Shown one piece after another: positions 41,870-51,605 of a DNA stretch of 64,000 nucleotides. The notes below the pieces were generated by a model. That model searched no databases. It worked only from the letters and a program-made list of their open reading frames with translations, and was not told where the DNA came from. The stretch comes from JALZCH01 sp036387315. GTDB taxonomy: Bacteria; Acidobacteriota; Blastocatellia; Pyrinomonadales; Pyrinomonadaceae. A program made the translations under genes and the position numbers. Numbering within the stretch: position 1 is the stretch's first letter; the number at the start of each line of letters is the position of its first letter. The stretch is taken from contig DASVTY010000006.1 in NCBI GenBank assembly GCA_036387315.1, forward strand, positions 109,137 through 173,136, given 5' to 3'.

Positions 41870-42988
41870 ATGAAGGAAGTATTGATTTCAATCTCTCTGC
41901 CACGTTTAATTACAGTCCACACGACCGCAATCCTTTTGGCTGTATTTTTTGTTTTAACTTGCATAACAAACACCTTTGCTCAAGGTACTTTAACAAAGCC
42001 TTGTTTTGACTTTTATGGGTCAGGGCGAACTTCCTTCGTTACGGCAAATGAAAGTGGCGACAATATTGTTTGGCGACTTCGTAACAATGGCGGCAATGGT
42101 GAGAACACTGTTCTTTGGGGGCTTTCCGCGAGCGACATTCCAACGCCCGGATATTTTGATGCGGACAATATATCCGACATTGCTGTTTGGCGCTCCGGTG
42201 CTCCGGCTTATTATTTTATACGTCGTTCGGGACCGAGCGCGCCGCCAAATAGCACGCTTTCAATTCAATGGGGAACAAACGGAGATTTCCCGACCCGCGA
42301 AGCCGATTATGATGGAGACGGAAGAGATGACCCAACTGTTCTCAGAAGAGTCAACAACAGGTGGAACTGGTATTTTCTGCGGAGCAGCAATAATACCTTG
42401 GGAGCAATCGTTTTCGGAATCGGCGATGAAAGTCTTTTTGAAGATATTCCGCTTCCGGGGGCAGATTACACCGGGGACGGACGAGCGGAAATCGGCGTGA
42501 TTCGCCCCAACCTTTTCGGCGGGGACGCTTACATTATCGGCGACAGCAATACTGGAGCGGTGACGTTGGTGCAGCAATGGGGTGAAGTCTTTACTGACGT
42601 TTATATGACCGGAGATTATGTGGGCGATAATCGCGCCGATTTTGCCGTCTGGCGCGGGATAACATCACCTTTAGGGACGGGAAACGGCTTTTGGTACATA
42701 CAGGAAAACGGCGGCAACAATAGAGTCTTCGTTCAGTTCGGGATTCCAAGCTCGCAAGAGCAAATTAACGATATTCCGGTGTGCGGAGATTACAATGGCG
42801 ATGGTAAATCGGACATTGCAGTTTATCGTTATACAAACAACACTTTTTATTGGCTCAACAGTCCAAGCTTAAGCAGTGTCGGCGGACAGCAATTTGGTCA
42901 ACAGGGCGATTTACCAATTGCTGCCGTAAAAGATACAGCAATTGTTTCAGTTTTTAACAATTTAAATAAAGGAGCAGCTTCATATTAA
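41870..42988 (+). CDS. Secreted FG-GAP/VCBS-like repeat protein
   Basis: A 372-aa exported protein (start ATG at 41870, behind GGAGGAAATTCAA; an in-frame start at 41849 lacks an SD). The signal peptide is about 1-40 (ends TFAQ). It is followed by at least five repeats of about 50-60 residues with DFDGDGxxD-like calcium loops (ADYDGDGRDDPTVLR, ADYTGDGRAEIGVIR, GDYNGDGKSDIAVYR) and the WR/W-G pattern typical of surface FG-GAP proteins of Acidobacteriota. Binding or adhesion rather than catalysis is likely. Confidence 0.85.
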   Translation: MKEVLISISLPRLITVHTTAILLAVFFVLTCITNTFAQGTLTKPCFDFYGSGRTSFVTANESGDNIVWRLRNNGGNGENTVLWGLSASDIPTPGYFDADNISDIAVWRSGAPAYYFIRRSGPSAPPNSTLSIQWGTNGDFPTREADYDGDGRDDPTVLRRVNNRWNWYFLRSSNNTLGAIVFGIGDESLFEDIPLPGADYTGDGRAEIGVIRPNLFGGDAYIIGDSNTGAVTLVQQWGEVFTDVYMTGDYVGDNRADFAVWRGITSPLGTGNGFWYIQENGGNNRVFVQFGIPSSQEQINDIPVCGDYNGDGKSDIAVYRYTNNTFYWLNSPSLSSVGGQQFGQQGDLPIAAVKDTAIVSVFNNLNKGAASY

Positions 42989-43022
42989 AGGGTAATTCGT
43001 CTTAAGCCTATTTTAATTCAAT

Positions 43023-44117
43023 TTAAGGATTTGGCGGATTGATATATATCACTTCGCTGCCGTCAACTCTTGTCGCTCGTCCTTCACCGATTGGACCGAA
43101 AAGATAATTGTAAGTGTTTTGCGAAAACTCAACTGATTTCACCGTAAATCCTGCGCTTCCGGCAAACGCCTGATTGACGCCGCTTGTTTTCAGCACGGAT
43201 GTAACGCCCCAGCCGCCGCGGACAACCGTCGAGTTTGTGCGTTCGGTCGTCTGTCCTTCGCGCCCTTTCTGGTCTATTGAATCAACTCGCTTGTAAGACG
43301 GCGCGGAACCGCTGCCAAATCCGGCGACAGTTGCCGAATAAACTGTTTGCTCACCGTTCCCGCTGATTGTCAGTCTGATTTCTCCGGTCGAAAGTTTTTT
43401 GAGTTCCAGGATGAATGGATCGCCCGCGTAGTATCGAGAATCATTGGTGCCGCCTGCTGTAGCGATGGTGTGATAACCGCTGTTCGTCGTTCTGTCGGAG
43501 GAGCGGAAAAACGGTCGAAATGCAAAATTAGGTCGCAGCGTTTTAACGCCGATTGTGACGGAACCATCCGCCGTCGGTTGAAACGTGCTGCCGATTGCGA
43601 CTTCATTGCCCGCCAAATCTTTGACGACATATTCGGTTGCGCTTCGCTGTCCAATGACAAATTGATCGGTTCGGCTTGAACCGTCCGACTCGGTAGTCCA
43701 AGTTGCACGCGCTGCGGTCGAACCGGGAACAACGGCAAAAACTCGATTCCACGCCATTCCTGCATCAACTTCGATATTATTGCTTCTTCCGCCCATATAA
43801 ATGCTCGGTCGGTCACGCGGTCCGGTTTTCGGATCGTTCATTTCCGTCAGACTGTATCCGGCGACGCCATCGGATTCCTGAATAAAAAAACGATTATTAT
43901 CCGGAGCAAATTCGGGAATCGTCCCGCCGCGGCTGTGGATGCCAAGATTTGTGCTGGATTCGGGCGTTATAACTTTTCGATAATAAGCGCCGATTTCATT
44001 TGGTTTTCCGTCAATAACTTGAAATGCCGGGGCGATTTCAACTCCGGGTGTTTGTGCCGCTACGATATTTATGCCCAGGAGAGCTGTAAAGAATGCTGCG
44101 CTCAAAATAAATTTCAT
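43023..44117 (-). CDS. Secreted protein of unknown family
   Basis: A 364-aa exported protein: signal peptide about 1-20 (ends VAAQ), then a Gly/Ser/Thr/Asn-rich beta-type chain with no recognised domain. Phrases such as GIHSRGGTIPEFAPDNNR and GYHTIATAGGTNDSRYYAGD suggest a beta-sandwich. It is convergent with the FG-GAP gene (34-bp gap). The ATG at 44117 is preferred because the signal peptide starts there. Confidence 0.7.
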   Translation of the reverse strand: MKFILSAAFFTALLGINIVAAQTPGVEIAPAFQVIDGKPNEIGAYYRKVITPESSTNLGIHSRGGTIPEFAPDNNRFFIQESDGVAGYSLTEMNDPKTGPRDRPSIYMGGRSNNIEVDAGMAWNRVFAVVPGSTAARATWTTESDGSSRTDQFVIGQRSATEYVVKDLAGNEVAIGSTFQPTADGSVTIGVKTLRPNFAFRPFFRSSDRTTNSGYHTIATAGGTNDSRYYAGDPFILELKKLSTGEIRLTISGNGEQTVYSATVAGFGSGSAPSYKRVDSIDQKGREGQTTERTNSTVVRGGWGVTSVLKTSGVNQAFAGSAGFTVKSVEFSQNTYNYLFGPIGEGRATRVDGSEVIYINPPNP

Positions 44118-44180
44118 AATTATCCCCAGCAAAGTAAATGATTGTCAGTAACTGATGAACTTAGTTCATCTTATGCATCG

Positions 44181-44334
44181 CACCACTTAAACAAGTGTCA
44201 TAAAAGTTTTGCCAATTTATCACCGTAGTTATAAAAAAACAACAAATTTTGTCTTTGAATGGTATGCCAACCGAACCACAGGTTTTGGCATTAGGGAATT
44301 TGTAGGAGCTATCTACAAGCCGCCTTAAGTGGTG
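44181..44334. repeat. Possible small MITE-like unit
   Basis: CACCACTTAA (44181-44190) and TTAAGTGGTG (44325-44334) are perfect 10-bp inverted ends of a 154-bp AT-rich unit. It lies in the 367-bp gap 44118-44484, which otherwise holds nothing recognised. No clear target duplication seen. Confidence 0.35.
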
Positions 44335-44484
44335 ATCAAACATTTTTATATAAATTTGTGTGCGAAATGTTGAAGCTTGAAAAAGTAAAAGTAAACCAGT
44401 GATTGAAATTTTGTTTATTGATTAAAGCGTCAAAAAATCCTATTTAGAACGCATTCATTTTTCTTTTTATATTCTAATATCCCG

Positions 44485-46233
44485 CTAACCAGCCACTACT
44501 GTCTTAATTTCGCGCTTTAGGAATTGAAGGCGTTCTATCAATGACCGAAGATTTAAAGAGCGTTCTTCTACTTGTGCACGCTCGCTTTTAACAAATCTGG
44601 TGTATGGCTCCAGAGCGCCGCGGACATTTTCTGTTGCGCGATCAATTTCATCTGCCGATTTGCTCTCAAAAACAGTCCGCATCTCTAACCTTAGTTTTTC
44701 AACTTTTGCTTTAAATTCTTCTATTGCACGTTTTCGCTTATAAGGCAGGATGAAAAAGCTGGCTGTGAACAACACTGTCGCAGCCGCAATGCCTGTAACA
44801 TCCAGCGCCACAGTGGTGAAAATAGTTGCAAGTACATACCCCAAACCAACAGCGCCCGCCCCCAATCCAAAAGATTGCTGCAACGCAGTCATTGAGCTGC
44901 CGATTATTCTTCGACATTCCTCGCGGTGATCAAGCGACTGGATGCGCGCCTCGGCTTCACGACGAATACGGGAATGCACTTCTTCCCGTTCGTATACAAA
45001 TTGCCCTCCGACTCGACCTATAATTTGCGAATCGTACTGCGCTTTTCTCACCTGCGTATTGAAATATTCAAGAGTATCGTTCCACAATTTCATATTATTG
45101 CGAACGAGCCAATCAACAGATTCATTAACTGTTTGATCAAGTTTCTCCTGCCATTGAGCAAGCACCTCTCGCTCAAACTCTTCTCGAAATCTGGTTTCGC
45201 TTCGCAGCAGATTAAAATTTCGCACGCGAATGTTGTGGTCCAGGAAATCAACTCCGCGGTCGCGCATCTCTCCAACTAGAGCATCAACTTTAAGAATGAA
45301 CTTTTGAAAGTTTGCCTGCATTTCTAAGCGCGCTGCTTCGAGCTGTTCTTCTATTCGCCCAATCTTAATTGTGTCTTCGGAAATCAATTCGAGCTTTCCC
45401 GAATACTCTGCTTGCAGTTTTTCGGCAACTGTATTGGCAGAATCTAGCGGACTCAGAAGTTTTAGTTGTAACCGTTCACGTTCGCTTAATTTGTGAAAGA
45501 TATAATCCTCCAACGCCTCAAAACGGCTTCGCGTCCAGTCTCGGGGATTGCCGCCAAGTTTCGCATTAAAAGCCAGTTTTGCCGCGATAGGGAAAATCAA
45601 AGGTTTGAAACCAAGCATTTCGCGGCATTTACTATCAACGAACTCAATTACTTCAATGATTTCAGCTTCTTCCTTTGTGTCAATCTTGTTGAGAATGATG
45701 ACTATTTTCTTTCCCCATTCCTGAATGTAAGAAAGAAACTGGCGCTCGCTTTCAGTCAGCGGGCGGTCAATAGATGTTGTAAATAAAACAAGATCGGCAC
45801 GAGGAATAAAATCTTCGGTTACTTCCTGGTGAGCTTTTATTACTGAATTAGTGCCGGGAGTATCTACAATCGCAATGTCGCGCAGAAACTCTATAGGAAG
45901 GCGTTGCTCGATTACAAATGAAGTAATTTGGCGTTCGGAAGGCTCATCCCCATAGTGCATTATGGTTATGCGGTCATCTACGGGAACAGGACCTTCGACT
46001 CTAGCTTTTTGTCCAAATAGAGCGTTAATGAATGAAGATTTTCCAGAGTTAAATTCACCAACAATTACAAGCAAAAATAACTCGTCAATACCTGCGAGAA
46101 TGTCGCTTAAACGCCGTGCATCTTCGATATGTCCGCCCGCAGTTGCCAGCTCATGCAAGCCTTTTAACAGTTGCTTTTCCGATTCTATTAACGGGCGTAA
46201 GCGTTCATCAACAATCTGTTCATTAAAGCTCAT
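44485..46233 (-). CDS. Bacterial dynamin-like GTPase
   Basis: A 582-aa large GTPase. G1 is GEFNSGKSSFINAL (about 58-71), G3 DTPGTNS (about 123-129), G4 LNKID (about 183). Long helical stalk regions follow, with two adjacent membrane-associating helices (about 455-500, VGLGYVLATIFTTVALDVTG...AATVLFTASFFILPYKRK). Such proteins bend or fuse membranes, help resist phage damage or guard the envelope. Only one dynamin gene is present, whereas many loci carry pairs. Isolated, no operon. Confidence 0.88.
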   Translation of the reverse strand: MSFNEQIVDERLRPLIESEKQLLKGLHELATAGGHIEDARRLSDILAGIDELFLLVIVGEFNSGKSSFINALFGQKARVEGPVPVDDRITIMHYGDEPSERQITSFVIEQRLPIEFLRDIAIVDTPGTNSVIKAHQEVTEDFIPRADLVLFTTSIDRPLTESERQFLSYIQEWGKKIVIILNKIDTKEEAEIIEVIEFVDSKCREMLGFKPLIFPIAAKLAFNAKLGGNPRDWTRSRFEALEDYIFHKLSERERLQLKLLSPLDSANTVAEKLQAEYSGKLELISEDTIKIGRIEEQLEAARLEMQANFQKFILKVDALVGEMRDRGVDFLDHNIRVRNFNLLRSETRFREEFEREVLAQWQEKLDQTVNESVDWLVRNNMKLWNDTLEYFNTQVRKAQYDSQIIGRVGGQFVYEREEVHSRIRREAEARIQSLDHREECRRIIGSSMTALQQSFGLGAGAVGLGYVLATIFTTVALDVTGIAAATVLFTASFFILPYKRKRAIEEFKAKVEKLRLEMRTVFESKSADEIDRATENVRGALEPYTRFVKSERAQVEERSLNLRSLIERLQFLKREIKTVVAG

Positions 46234-46420
46234 AAACTGATTTTACAGAGATTTTGCCTGTTTAATCGGAAATATTTTTAACACTATCGCCTAAGTAAGT
46301 ATTTATATATGGAATACCGATAATGAACAATTGAAAATGAACAAGGGACAAACTAAAGCTTGCTTTAATTTGTCCCTCATCCGAATCATTTCTTATCTCT
46401 CCGATTACTTAATTTAAGTA

Positions 46421-48949
46421 TCAATTCCCGCCAATTGGGTCGCCCGGTGGATTTGGAAGCGGCGTAGTTTGCTTGCGTGGTGCGTCGGGACGAGTTAAAA
46501 AACGTTCAATATCATCAATCGTCGCCTGATAATGCGCTGCTGTGTCGTTGGCAGCGGTTGCTGCGGCTCGCTTGAGTCTTGCTTGTAGCGTTCGCAAAGC
46601 TTCGGTTGCCGTTGCCCTGACTTGCGGCTGGGCATTAGAATTTGCTGCTAAATCCATCAAACGTGTAACAGTCAAGCTTTGCACGGCTCGTTCAATTGCC
46701 GCCTGATAAGCGTTCGTCGGTTCAGGAATTTTCCAGGTCGTTTTAATCAACGCATCAATAACTTCCCGGAAATGAGGATTATTTTTATTTCTCGCATTGA
46801 AATTTATCAAACGCGCAGCCCGATTCGGTTCAAGCATTCCGCTGATAGCAATATCAGCAGCAATTTCCGCCGCCCCGACCGGATCAAAAACAGGATTAGT
46901 GCGTTTGGCGAAAAGTTCGGATCGGCTTGAGTTGTATCCGTATGCTGTCGGGGGAATCAGCTTCAAAATATCGTCGGATATTGCGAGTTCTTCAGATTTG
47001 ATCGTATCAAGAACCGCCAGCAGAGCCTCTCGCTGTCGCTCAGCCGGGACAATTTCACGAACTGTAAGCGGGTTGGCAGTATTTTCGGTTCTGACGGCAT
47101 AAGTGTAATAAACTCCGCCGAGCGTTTTAACAGCCGCCTGCAACTGATAACGATGATGAAGATAGAGCGGCAGCAATTTATTTTCGAGTTGAGAGAGCGG
47201 CGCGCCCTTCGGAATATTTTGCAAACCGAATTGATTTAAACCGATCCGCCTGACTTGCATTTCGTGCCTGAGCATTGCGACCGGATCACTTCCGTTATCC
47301 CAGAGATTCGCAAGCGGGTGCGCCGCGCTGTCAGGGCGCGTATCGGAATCGGAAATAAAAAGCATTCCGTTTGCCGCGCCATCACGCAGAATTTTTTCCA
47401 GTTCCGCGTTTTCGTCCGAGCCGGCAGTAAATTGCGTGTAAGCGTAACGAACGGCAAATTTGTCATAACTGCCGATGCCCACGGCATAAGCGTTTGAAAA
47501 ATCAAGCTGACCGTTTTTTATTTCAATCATCGGCGCCGGATAATCCAATACCGAACCGCGCCCGTAAGTGCTGGCGGCAAAATTATGCGCAAACCCCAAT
47601 GTATGCCCGACTTCGTGCGCGGAAAGTTGTCTGATACGCGCCATTGACATCATCTCGGCGTCATTTTTCTGAGTTGAATTTATCAAATACTCTACGTCCG
47701 GAAGCAGTGCGAAATCGCAAGCCGCGTTTAATAAACCGCCTGCCGAATACTGCGGAACAAGTCCGGTGCCGAGAAGAAAATCCTGCCGCGCCCTTTGTGA
47801 ATCGAGCGTTACCACACCTTTGATAATCTCGCCTGTGCGCGGATCAACGACGCTTGAGCCGTAAGCCCAACCGCGTGTAGAGCGATGTACCCAATTGATT
47901 ACGTTATAACGCACATCCATCGGGTCGGCGTCGACAGGTAGAACTCTGACTTGAAAGGCATTGCGAAATCCAGCGGCTTCAAAAGCCTGATTCCACCATG
48001 CGGCTCCTTCAATCAATGCTGCCTGAATATCCTTCGGCGCGCCACTGTCAACATAATAAATTATCGGTTTAACTGCTTCGGAAACGGCGGTGTTAGAGTC
48101 TTTTTTCTCAAGCCGATGACGTACAATCCAACGTTTTTCAAGCTCTTCGTTAATACCGGTCGCGTAATCGTAAAAGCTAATTGGGTTAACTCCCACACGC
48201 GGATCGAATTTGCGCGGACGATATTTATCATCCGGCAATTCGACAAATGAATGGCGCTCACGCACTGTTATGAGGCGCGCAGTAGGCGCTGTGACTAAGC
48301 GCCCTTCATCGGAATTTGACGCCAAAGTTATTGTCGCCTCGACTTCGGTATTTTTTGGAAAGCCTTTCGTGTTCGGGGTGTATAACGCGCTGCGGTTTTC
48401 GTCAAAAGTGTAATTTCCCTGTTGAGCGGCGCGCAGACGATCCGTCACGCCGTGAGCGTCTCGAATCAAAAAACTTGTCGCGTCAACCAGAACTCTTTCG
48501 CCTTCAATTGCTTCGACTTTAAAACCCCAGATAACCGATTTTGCAAATGATTGCTCAACGGCTCGACGTTCCGCTATATTGTCGCTTAAAGCGCGATAAT
48601 TGTAATTTGGCTGAACCAGCAGAACTTTGTTTCCGGCGCGTTCAAAATAGACAATCTTCGTGCCGCCAAGCTGTCCGCGATCAAGTCCTATCGGATTTGA
48701 GCCGACTCCCGTGGTTAGGGAAACCTGGTACAAAAATTCACGGTTAAACCATGGAATTTCAAGATAAATTTTCCCGTCTTCGGGGTTCAGATAGAGAGGT
48801 ACGAAGCCGTCAATTTTTTGCAGCTTTTCCGTCAAAGCGGAAACGGTTTTTTTCTGCTGCGTTTCCTGTTTTTTGTCTTGTGCGAGCGAAGGCAAAGTGA
48901 CGAATAATATAAAGAGAAAGGCGAAAAAGAATTTAGTCATAAGGTTCAT
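46421..48949 (-). CDS. Secreted zinc metalloprotease (DUF5117/DUF5118 type)
   Basis: An 842-aa exported protein: signal peptide 1-23, a DUF5118/5117-like region (about 40-400, GFVPLYLNPEDGKIYLEIP, GRGSVLDYPAPM) and the zincin motif HEVGHTLGFAHN (about 440-451), HExxHxxGxxH. A helical C-terminal part follows. These large peptidases are frequent in Acidobacteriota and Bacteroidota and act outside the cytosol. Full length. No partner gene nearby. Confidence 0.9.
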   Translation of the reverse strand: MNLMTKFFFAFLFILFVTLPSLAQDKKQETQQKKTVSALTEKLQKIDGFVPLYLNPEDGKIYLEIPWFNREFLYQVSLTTGVGSNPIGLDRGQLGGTKIVYFERAGNKVLLVQPNYNYRALSDNIAERRAVEQSFAKSVIWGFKVEAIEGERVLVDATSFLIRDAHGVTDRLRAAQQGNYTFDENRSALYTPNTKGFPKNTEVEATITLASNSDEGRLVTAPTARLITVRERHSFVELPDDKYRPRKFDPRVGVNPISFYDYATGINEELEKRWIVRHRLEKKDSNTAVSEAVKPIIYYVDSGAPKDIQAALIEGAAWWNQAFEAAGFRNAFQVRVLPVDADPMDVRYNVINWVHRSTRGWAYGSSVVDPRTGEIIKGVVTLDSQRARQDFLLGTGLVPQYSAGGLLNAACDFALLPDVEYLINSTQKNDAEMMSMARIRQLSAHEVGHTLGFAHNFAASTYGRGSVLDYPAPMIEIKNGQLDFSNAYAVGIGSYDKFAVRYAYTQFTAGSDENAELEKILRDGAANGMLFISDSDTRPDSAAHPLANLWDNGSDPVAMLRHEMQVRRIGLNQFGLQNIPKGAPLSQLENKLLPLYLHHRYQLQAAVKTLGGVYYTYAVRTENTANPLTVREIVPAERQREALLAVLDTIKSEELAISDDILKLIPPTAYGYNSSRSELFAKRTNPVFDPVGAAEIAADIAISGMLEPNRAARLINFNARNKNNPHFREVIDALIKTTWKIPEPTNAYQAAIERAVQSLTVTRLMDLAANSNAQPQVRATATEALRTLQARLKRAAATAANDTAAHYQATIDDIERFLTRPDAPRKQTTPLPNPPGDPIGGN

Positions 48950-49150
48950 TCGCTGGAATTTGCAAAGGGAAATTTATCACTTATTAGAAAATAATGGTAA
49001 CACGAAAAAGCACAACTGGAGATTTGGTTATGGCACTTATCTTTTTTGTTTGGCTATATAAAACGAAACCGACATAATTTTCAGAATTGCGATTATTTAA
49101 GTACAGAACTTTTGAGAATGTTTGTCGTTAAGAAAATCTGAGGTGAACGA

Positions 49151-50818
49151 GTGACAAAATCATATTTAAGATTCGGTTATATTTGGATTGCGGTTTTAAC
49201 TATTTTTACGTTTACAGTCAGTGCACAGGAACTGACTGTAAATCAAACGGAAGCCAATTGGCAGGAAAATCTCAAGCAGATTGAAAAAGTGCTGGAAAAA
49301 TTTAAGCCCGAAAATCCGGGCTATCAGTTGTCCATTTCGCGCAACGGGAAGATTGTTTTTTCCAAAGCGTTTGGGATGGCGAATCTTGAATATAACATTC
49401 CGATGACGATGGAATCCGTCATCGAAGCCGGAAGCGTTTCCAAACAATTTACGGCAGCGGCGATTTTGCTTCTTGAACAACAGGGCAAACTTTCGGCGCA
49501 TGATGACATTCGTAAATTTATTCCCGAACTTCCCGATTACGGCGACAAAATAACTCTCGATCACATGATGCGCCACACCAGCGGCTTGCGCGATTGGGGC
49601 AGTATCGCCTCGATGTCCGGTTGGGAACGCTCGACTAAAACCTACGATAACAACGACGTTCTATACATCGTCGCGCGTCAGAAAGCGGTCAATTTCAAAC
49701 CTGGCGAAAGATATTTATACAGCAATTCCAACTATAATTTGTTGGCAATTGTCGTCGAACGGGTGAGCGGTCTGAGTCTTGCCGATTACTCGAAAAAATA
49801 CATTTTCGAACCGGCTGGAATGACGCGCACCGAATGGAGAAATAATTTCAGAAAAGTAGTCAAAAACCGCGCCTTCGCATACGCTAAGAGTGGCGATGCT
49901 TATCTGACAACAATGCCCAACGAAAACGCTTACGGTAACGGCGGGCTGCTCACCACAACCGAAGACTTGCTCAAATGGAACAATTATTATTTATCCGGCA
50001 AATTCGGAAGCCCATCGTTGTTAGACAAACAAATTAAGACTGTTCCATTTAATAACGGGAAAATGAATGAATATGCAATGGGACTTGTTATCAATACGGT
50101 TCGCGGCTGGAAAGCGATCAGTCACAACGGCGCGACCGCCGGTTACCGGGCAAGTCTCGAATATTTTCCCGAATTGAATTTATCAATCGCCTGGTTGAAC
50201 AACAGCGCCGAGTTTGACGGCGCTCCGCCCGCGCCGATAGCAGTAAGGAATATTTTAGTGCCGAATAAATCCGTGCCGCCCGCTGATGTTGCCGCGATCA
50301 CGCTTTCGCCTGAAAAATTGAAAGCGTTTGAAGGCTGGTATCGGGAAGATAGCTGGTCGAGAAATTCGGGCATCAAATTATTGGTCAAAGACGGTAAACT
50401 GACGAGTTCAAGAGGCACCACCTTTATACCTGTTTCAGAAGACACTTTTGTTTTCGGTCCGAATAAGCTTCAGTTCGTTGAATCGGGCAAAAAAATAATT
50501 CTTACTACGCCGACTGAAACAGCCACTTACTCATTTGTCGAAGATGCAACGATTAACGATAAAACTCTGGCTGCTTATTCGGGCGTTTACTACTCTGACG
50601 AAACCGAAACGAAATTAACCGTCAAATCGAAAGACGGAAAACTTTTCCTGACAAGAAAACCGCAGGAAGAATTTCCAATCACGCCGCTTTACAAAGACAG
50701 GTTTGAAAGCCCGCTCGGCGACATTCAGTTTATCAAAGGACAAGGGAGCGATTTCGTCGAATTTGAAATTTCAGACGGCAGATCAATAAGGGTGAAGTTT
50801 AAAAAAATCACAAAATAG
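49151..50818 (+). CDS. Serine hydrolase (class C beta-lactamase family)
   Basis: A 555-aa exported protein, GTG start behind GAGGTG. Signal peptide about 1-25. The active-site SxxK is SVSKQF (about 98), the YxN motif YSNSNY (about 190), and the HxG-like third motif is SHNGATAG (about 320). A C-terminal DUF3471-like beta domain follows (about 400-555). Members act as peptidases, esterases or DD-peptidases, so antibiotic resistance should not be assumed. Confidence 0.9.
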   Translation: MTKSYLRFGYIWIAVLTIFTFTVSAQELTVNQTEANWQENLKQIEKVLEKFKPENPGYQLSISRNGKIVFSKAFGMANLEYNIPMTMESVIEAGSVSKQFTAAAILLLEQQGKLSAHDDIRKFIPELPDYGDKITLDHMMRHTSGLRDWGSIASMSGWERSTKTYDNNDVLYIVARQKAVNFKPGERYLYSNSNYNLLAIVVERVSGLSLADYSKKYIFEPAGMTRTEWRNNFRKVVKNRAFAYAKSGDAYLTTMPNENAYGNGGLLTTTEDLLKWNNYYLSGKFGSPSLLDKQIKTVPFNNGKMNEYAMGLVINTVRGWKAISHNGATAGYRASLEYFPELNLSIAWLNNSAEFDGAPPAPIAVRNILVPNKSVPPADVAAITLSPEKLKAFEGWYREDSWSRNSGIKLLVKDGKLTSSRGTTFIPVSEDTFVFGPNKLQFVESGKKIILTTPTETATYSFVEDATINDKTLAAYSGVYYSDETETKLTVKSKDGKLFLTRKPQEEFPITPLYKDRFESPLGDIQFIKGQGSDFVEFEISDGRSIRVKFKKITK

Positions 50819-50857
50819 TCTGTTGAAAAATAAAGAGTTAACTCAATACAGGATTTT

Positions 50858-50958
50858 CTTTGCGCACTTTGCTTCTTTCGCTTTACGAGCTTTGCGTTTA
50901 ATTCTGACGTTTTTTTAAACGCAAAGCTCGCAAAGGTGTTACGCAAAGGACGCAAAGA
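50858..50958. repeat. Inverted repeat of the CGCAAAG family
   Basis: The core arms CGAGCTTTGCGTTT (50886-50899) and AAACGCAAAGCTCG (50917-50930) are perfect inverses. Flanking imperfect units (TTTGCGCACTTTG..., CGCAAAGGACGCAAAG) extend it to about 100 bp. It lies between two convergent genes. A third repeat family, distinct from those in the T6SS locus. Confidence 0.75.
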
Positions 50959-51064
50959 TTTGATTTTATTTGAGTTTTCTTATTTCCTTATCCCGAACTC
51001 ACGTTAACTTAGTCTTACTACAGAACGTCCGATTCGGGACTTCGGCTTTACTAATGCGTCCCTT

Positions 51065-51475
51065 TCAGTTATTAGGCTGCACGTTTCTATTACCCTTCTT
51101 TCCTTGAGAAATAGATGTTGCGTACCAATAAGCCCATCCTATCAACACAATTTGAAGCGGTAATCTTATCCACAACGTTGTGGGATTATACTCCTGATAA
51201 AGCTCATGATTGAACGCCATCTGAATGTTAGCCGGAAAAACTGCAATCAACAACGCTATCATTCCCCAAGCCGCCATCTGCGACAGTTTTGGAATGAGAA
51301 GCATAATTCCTAAAATGATTTCAAATAAACCACTCAGGTAAACGAGCACCAAGTGGTAAGGCAGATAAGACGGCATAATATGCAGATAGAATGCGGTATT
51401 AAAGAAATGATTGAAGCCCGCCAGCACGAACAATATCGCCAATAAGAATTTGAGGATTAATTTGAACTTATGCAT
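51065..51475 (-). CDS. DoxX-family membrane protein
   Basis: A 136-aa protein (ATG at 51475; a start at 51508 adds 11 residues). Four hydrophobic helices: LILKFLLAILFVLAGFNHFF, LVLYLSGLFEIILGIMLLIP, MAAWGMIALLIAVFPANIQM and LPLQIVLIGWAYWYATS. This is the DoxX pattern, including GxxHF and PxNIQMA. Role in redox homeostasis or membrane stress; substrate unknown. Confidence 0.82.
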   Translation of the reverse strand: MHKFKLILKFLLAILFVLAGFNHFFNTAFYLHIMPSYLPYHLVLVYLSGLFEIILGIMLLIPKLSQMAAWGMIALLIAVFPANIQMAFNHELYQEYNPTTLWIRLPLQIVLIGWAYWYATSISQGKKGNRNVQPNN

Positions 51476-51605
51476 AAGTCGCAATCTAGTATGCCTAACA
51501 ATTGGCAATCTTCACCTTTTGTGATCAATCACTATTGCTTTTCTCGAAAACAATAAACCAGCCCTGCAAAATTTGGCATATTAAATACCAATCATTTTAT
51601 ATAAA

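Noticed and set aside
44161..44343. Small minus-strand ORF as a transposase fragment
   Set aside because: 60 codons with no transposase motif; it mostly coincides with the MITE-like unit and is probably chance.
49151..50818. Antibiotic-resistance beta-lactamase
   Set aside because: It has the class C fold motifs but also a C-terminal DUF3471-like domain typical of peptidases/esterases; no basis for a resistance claim.
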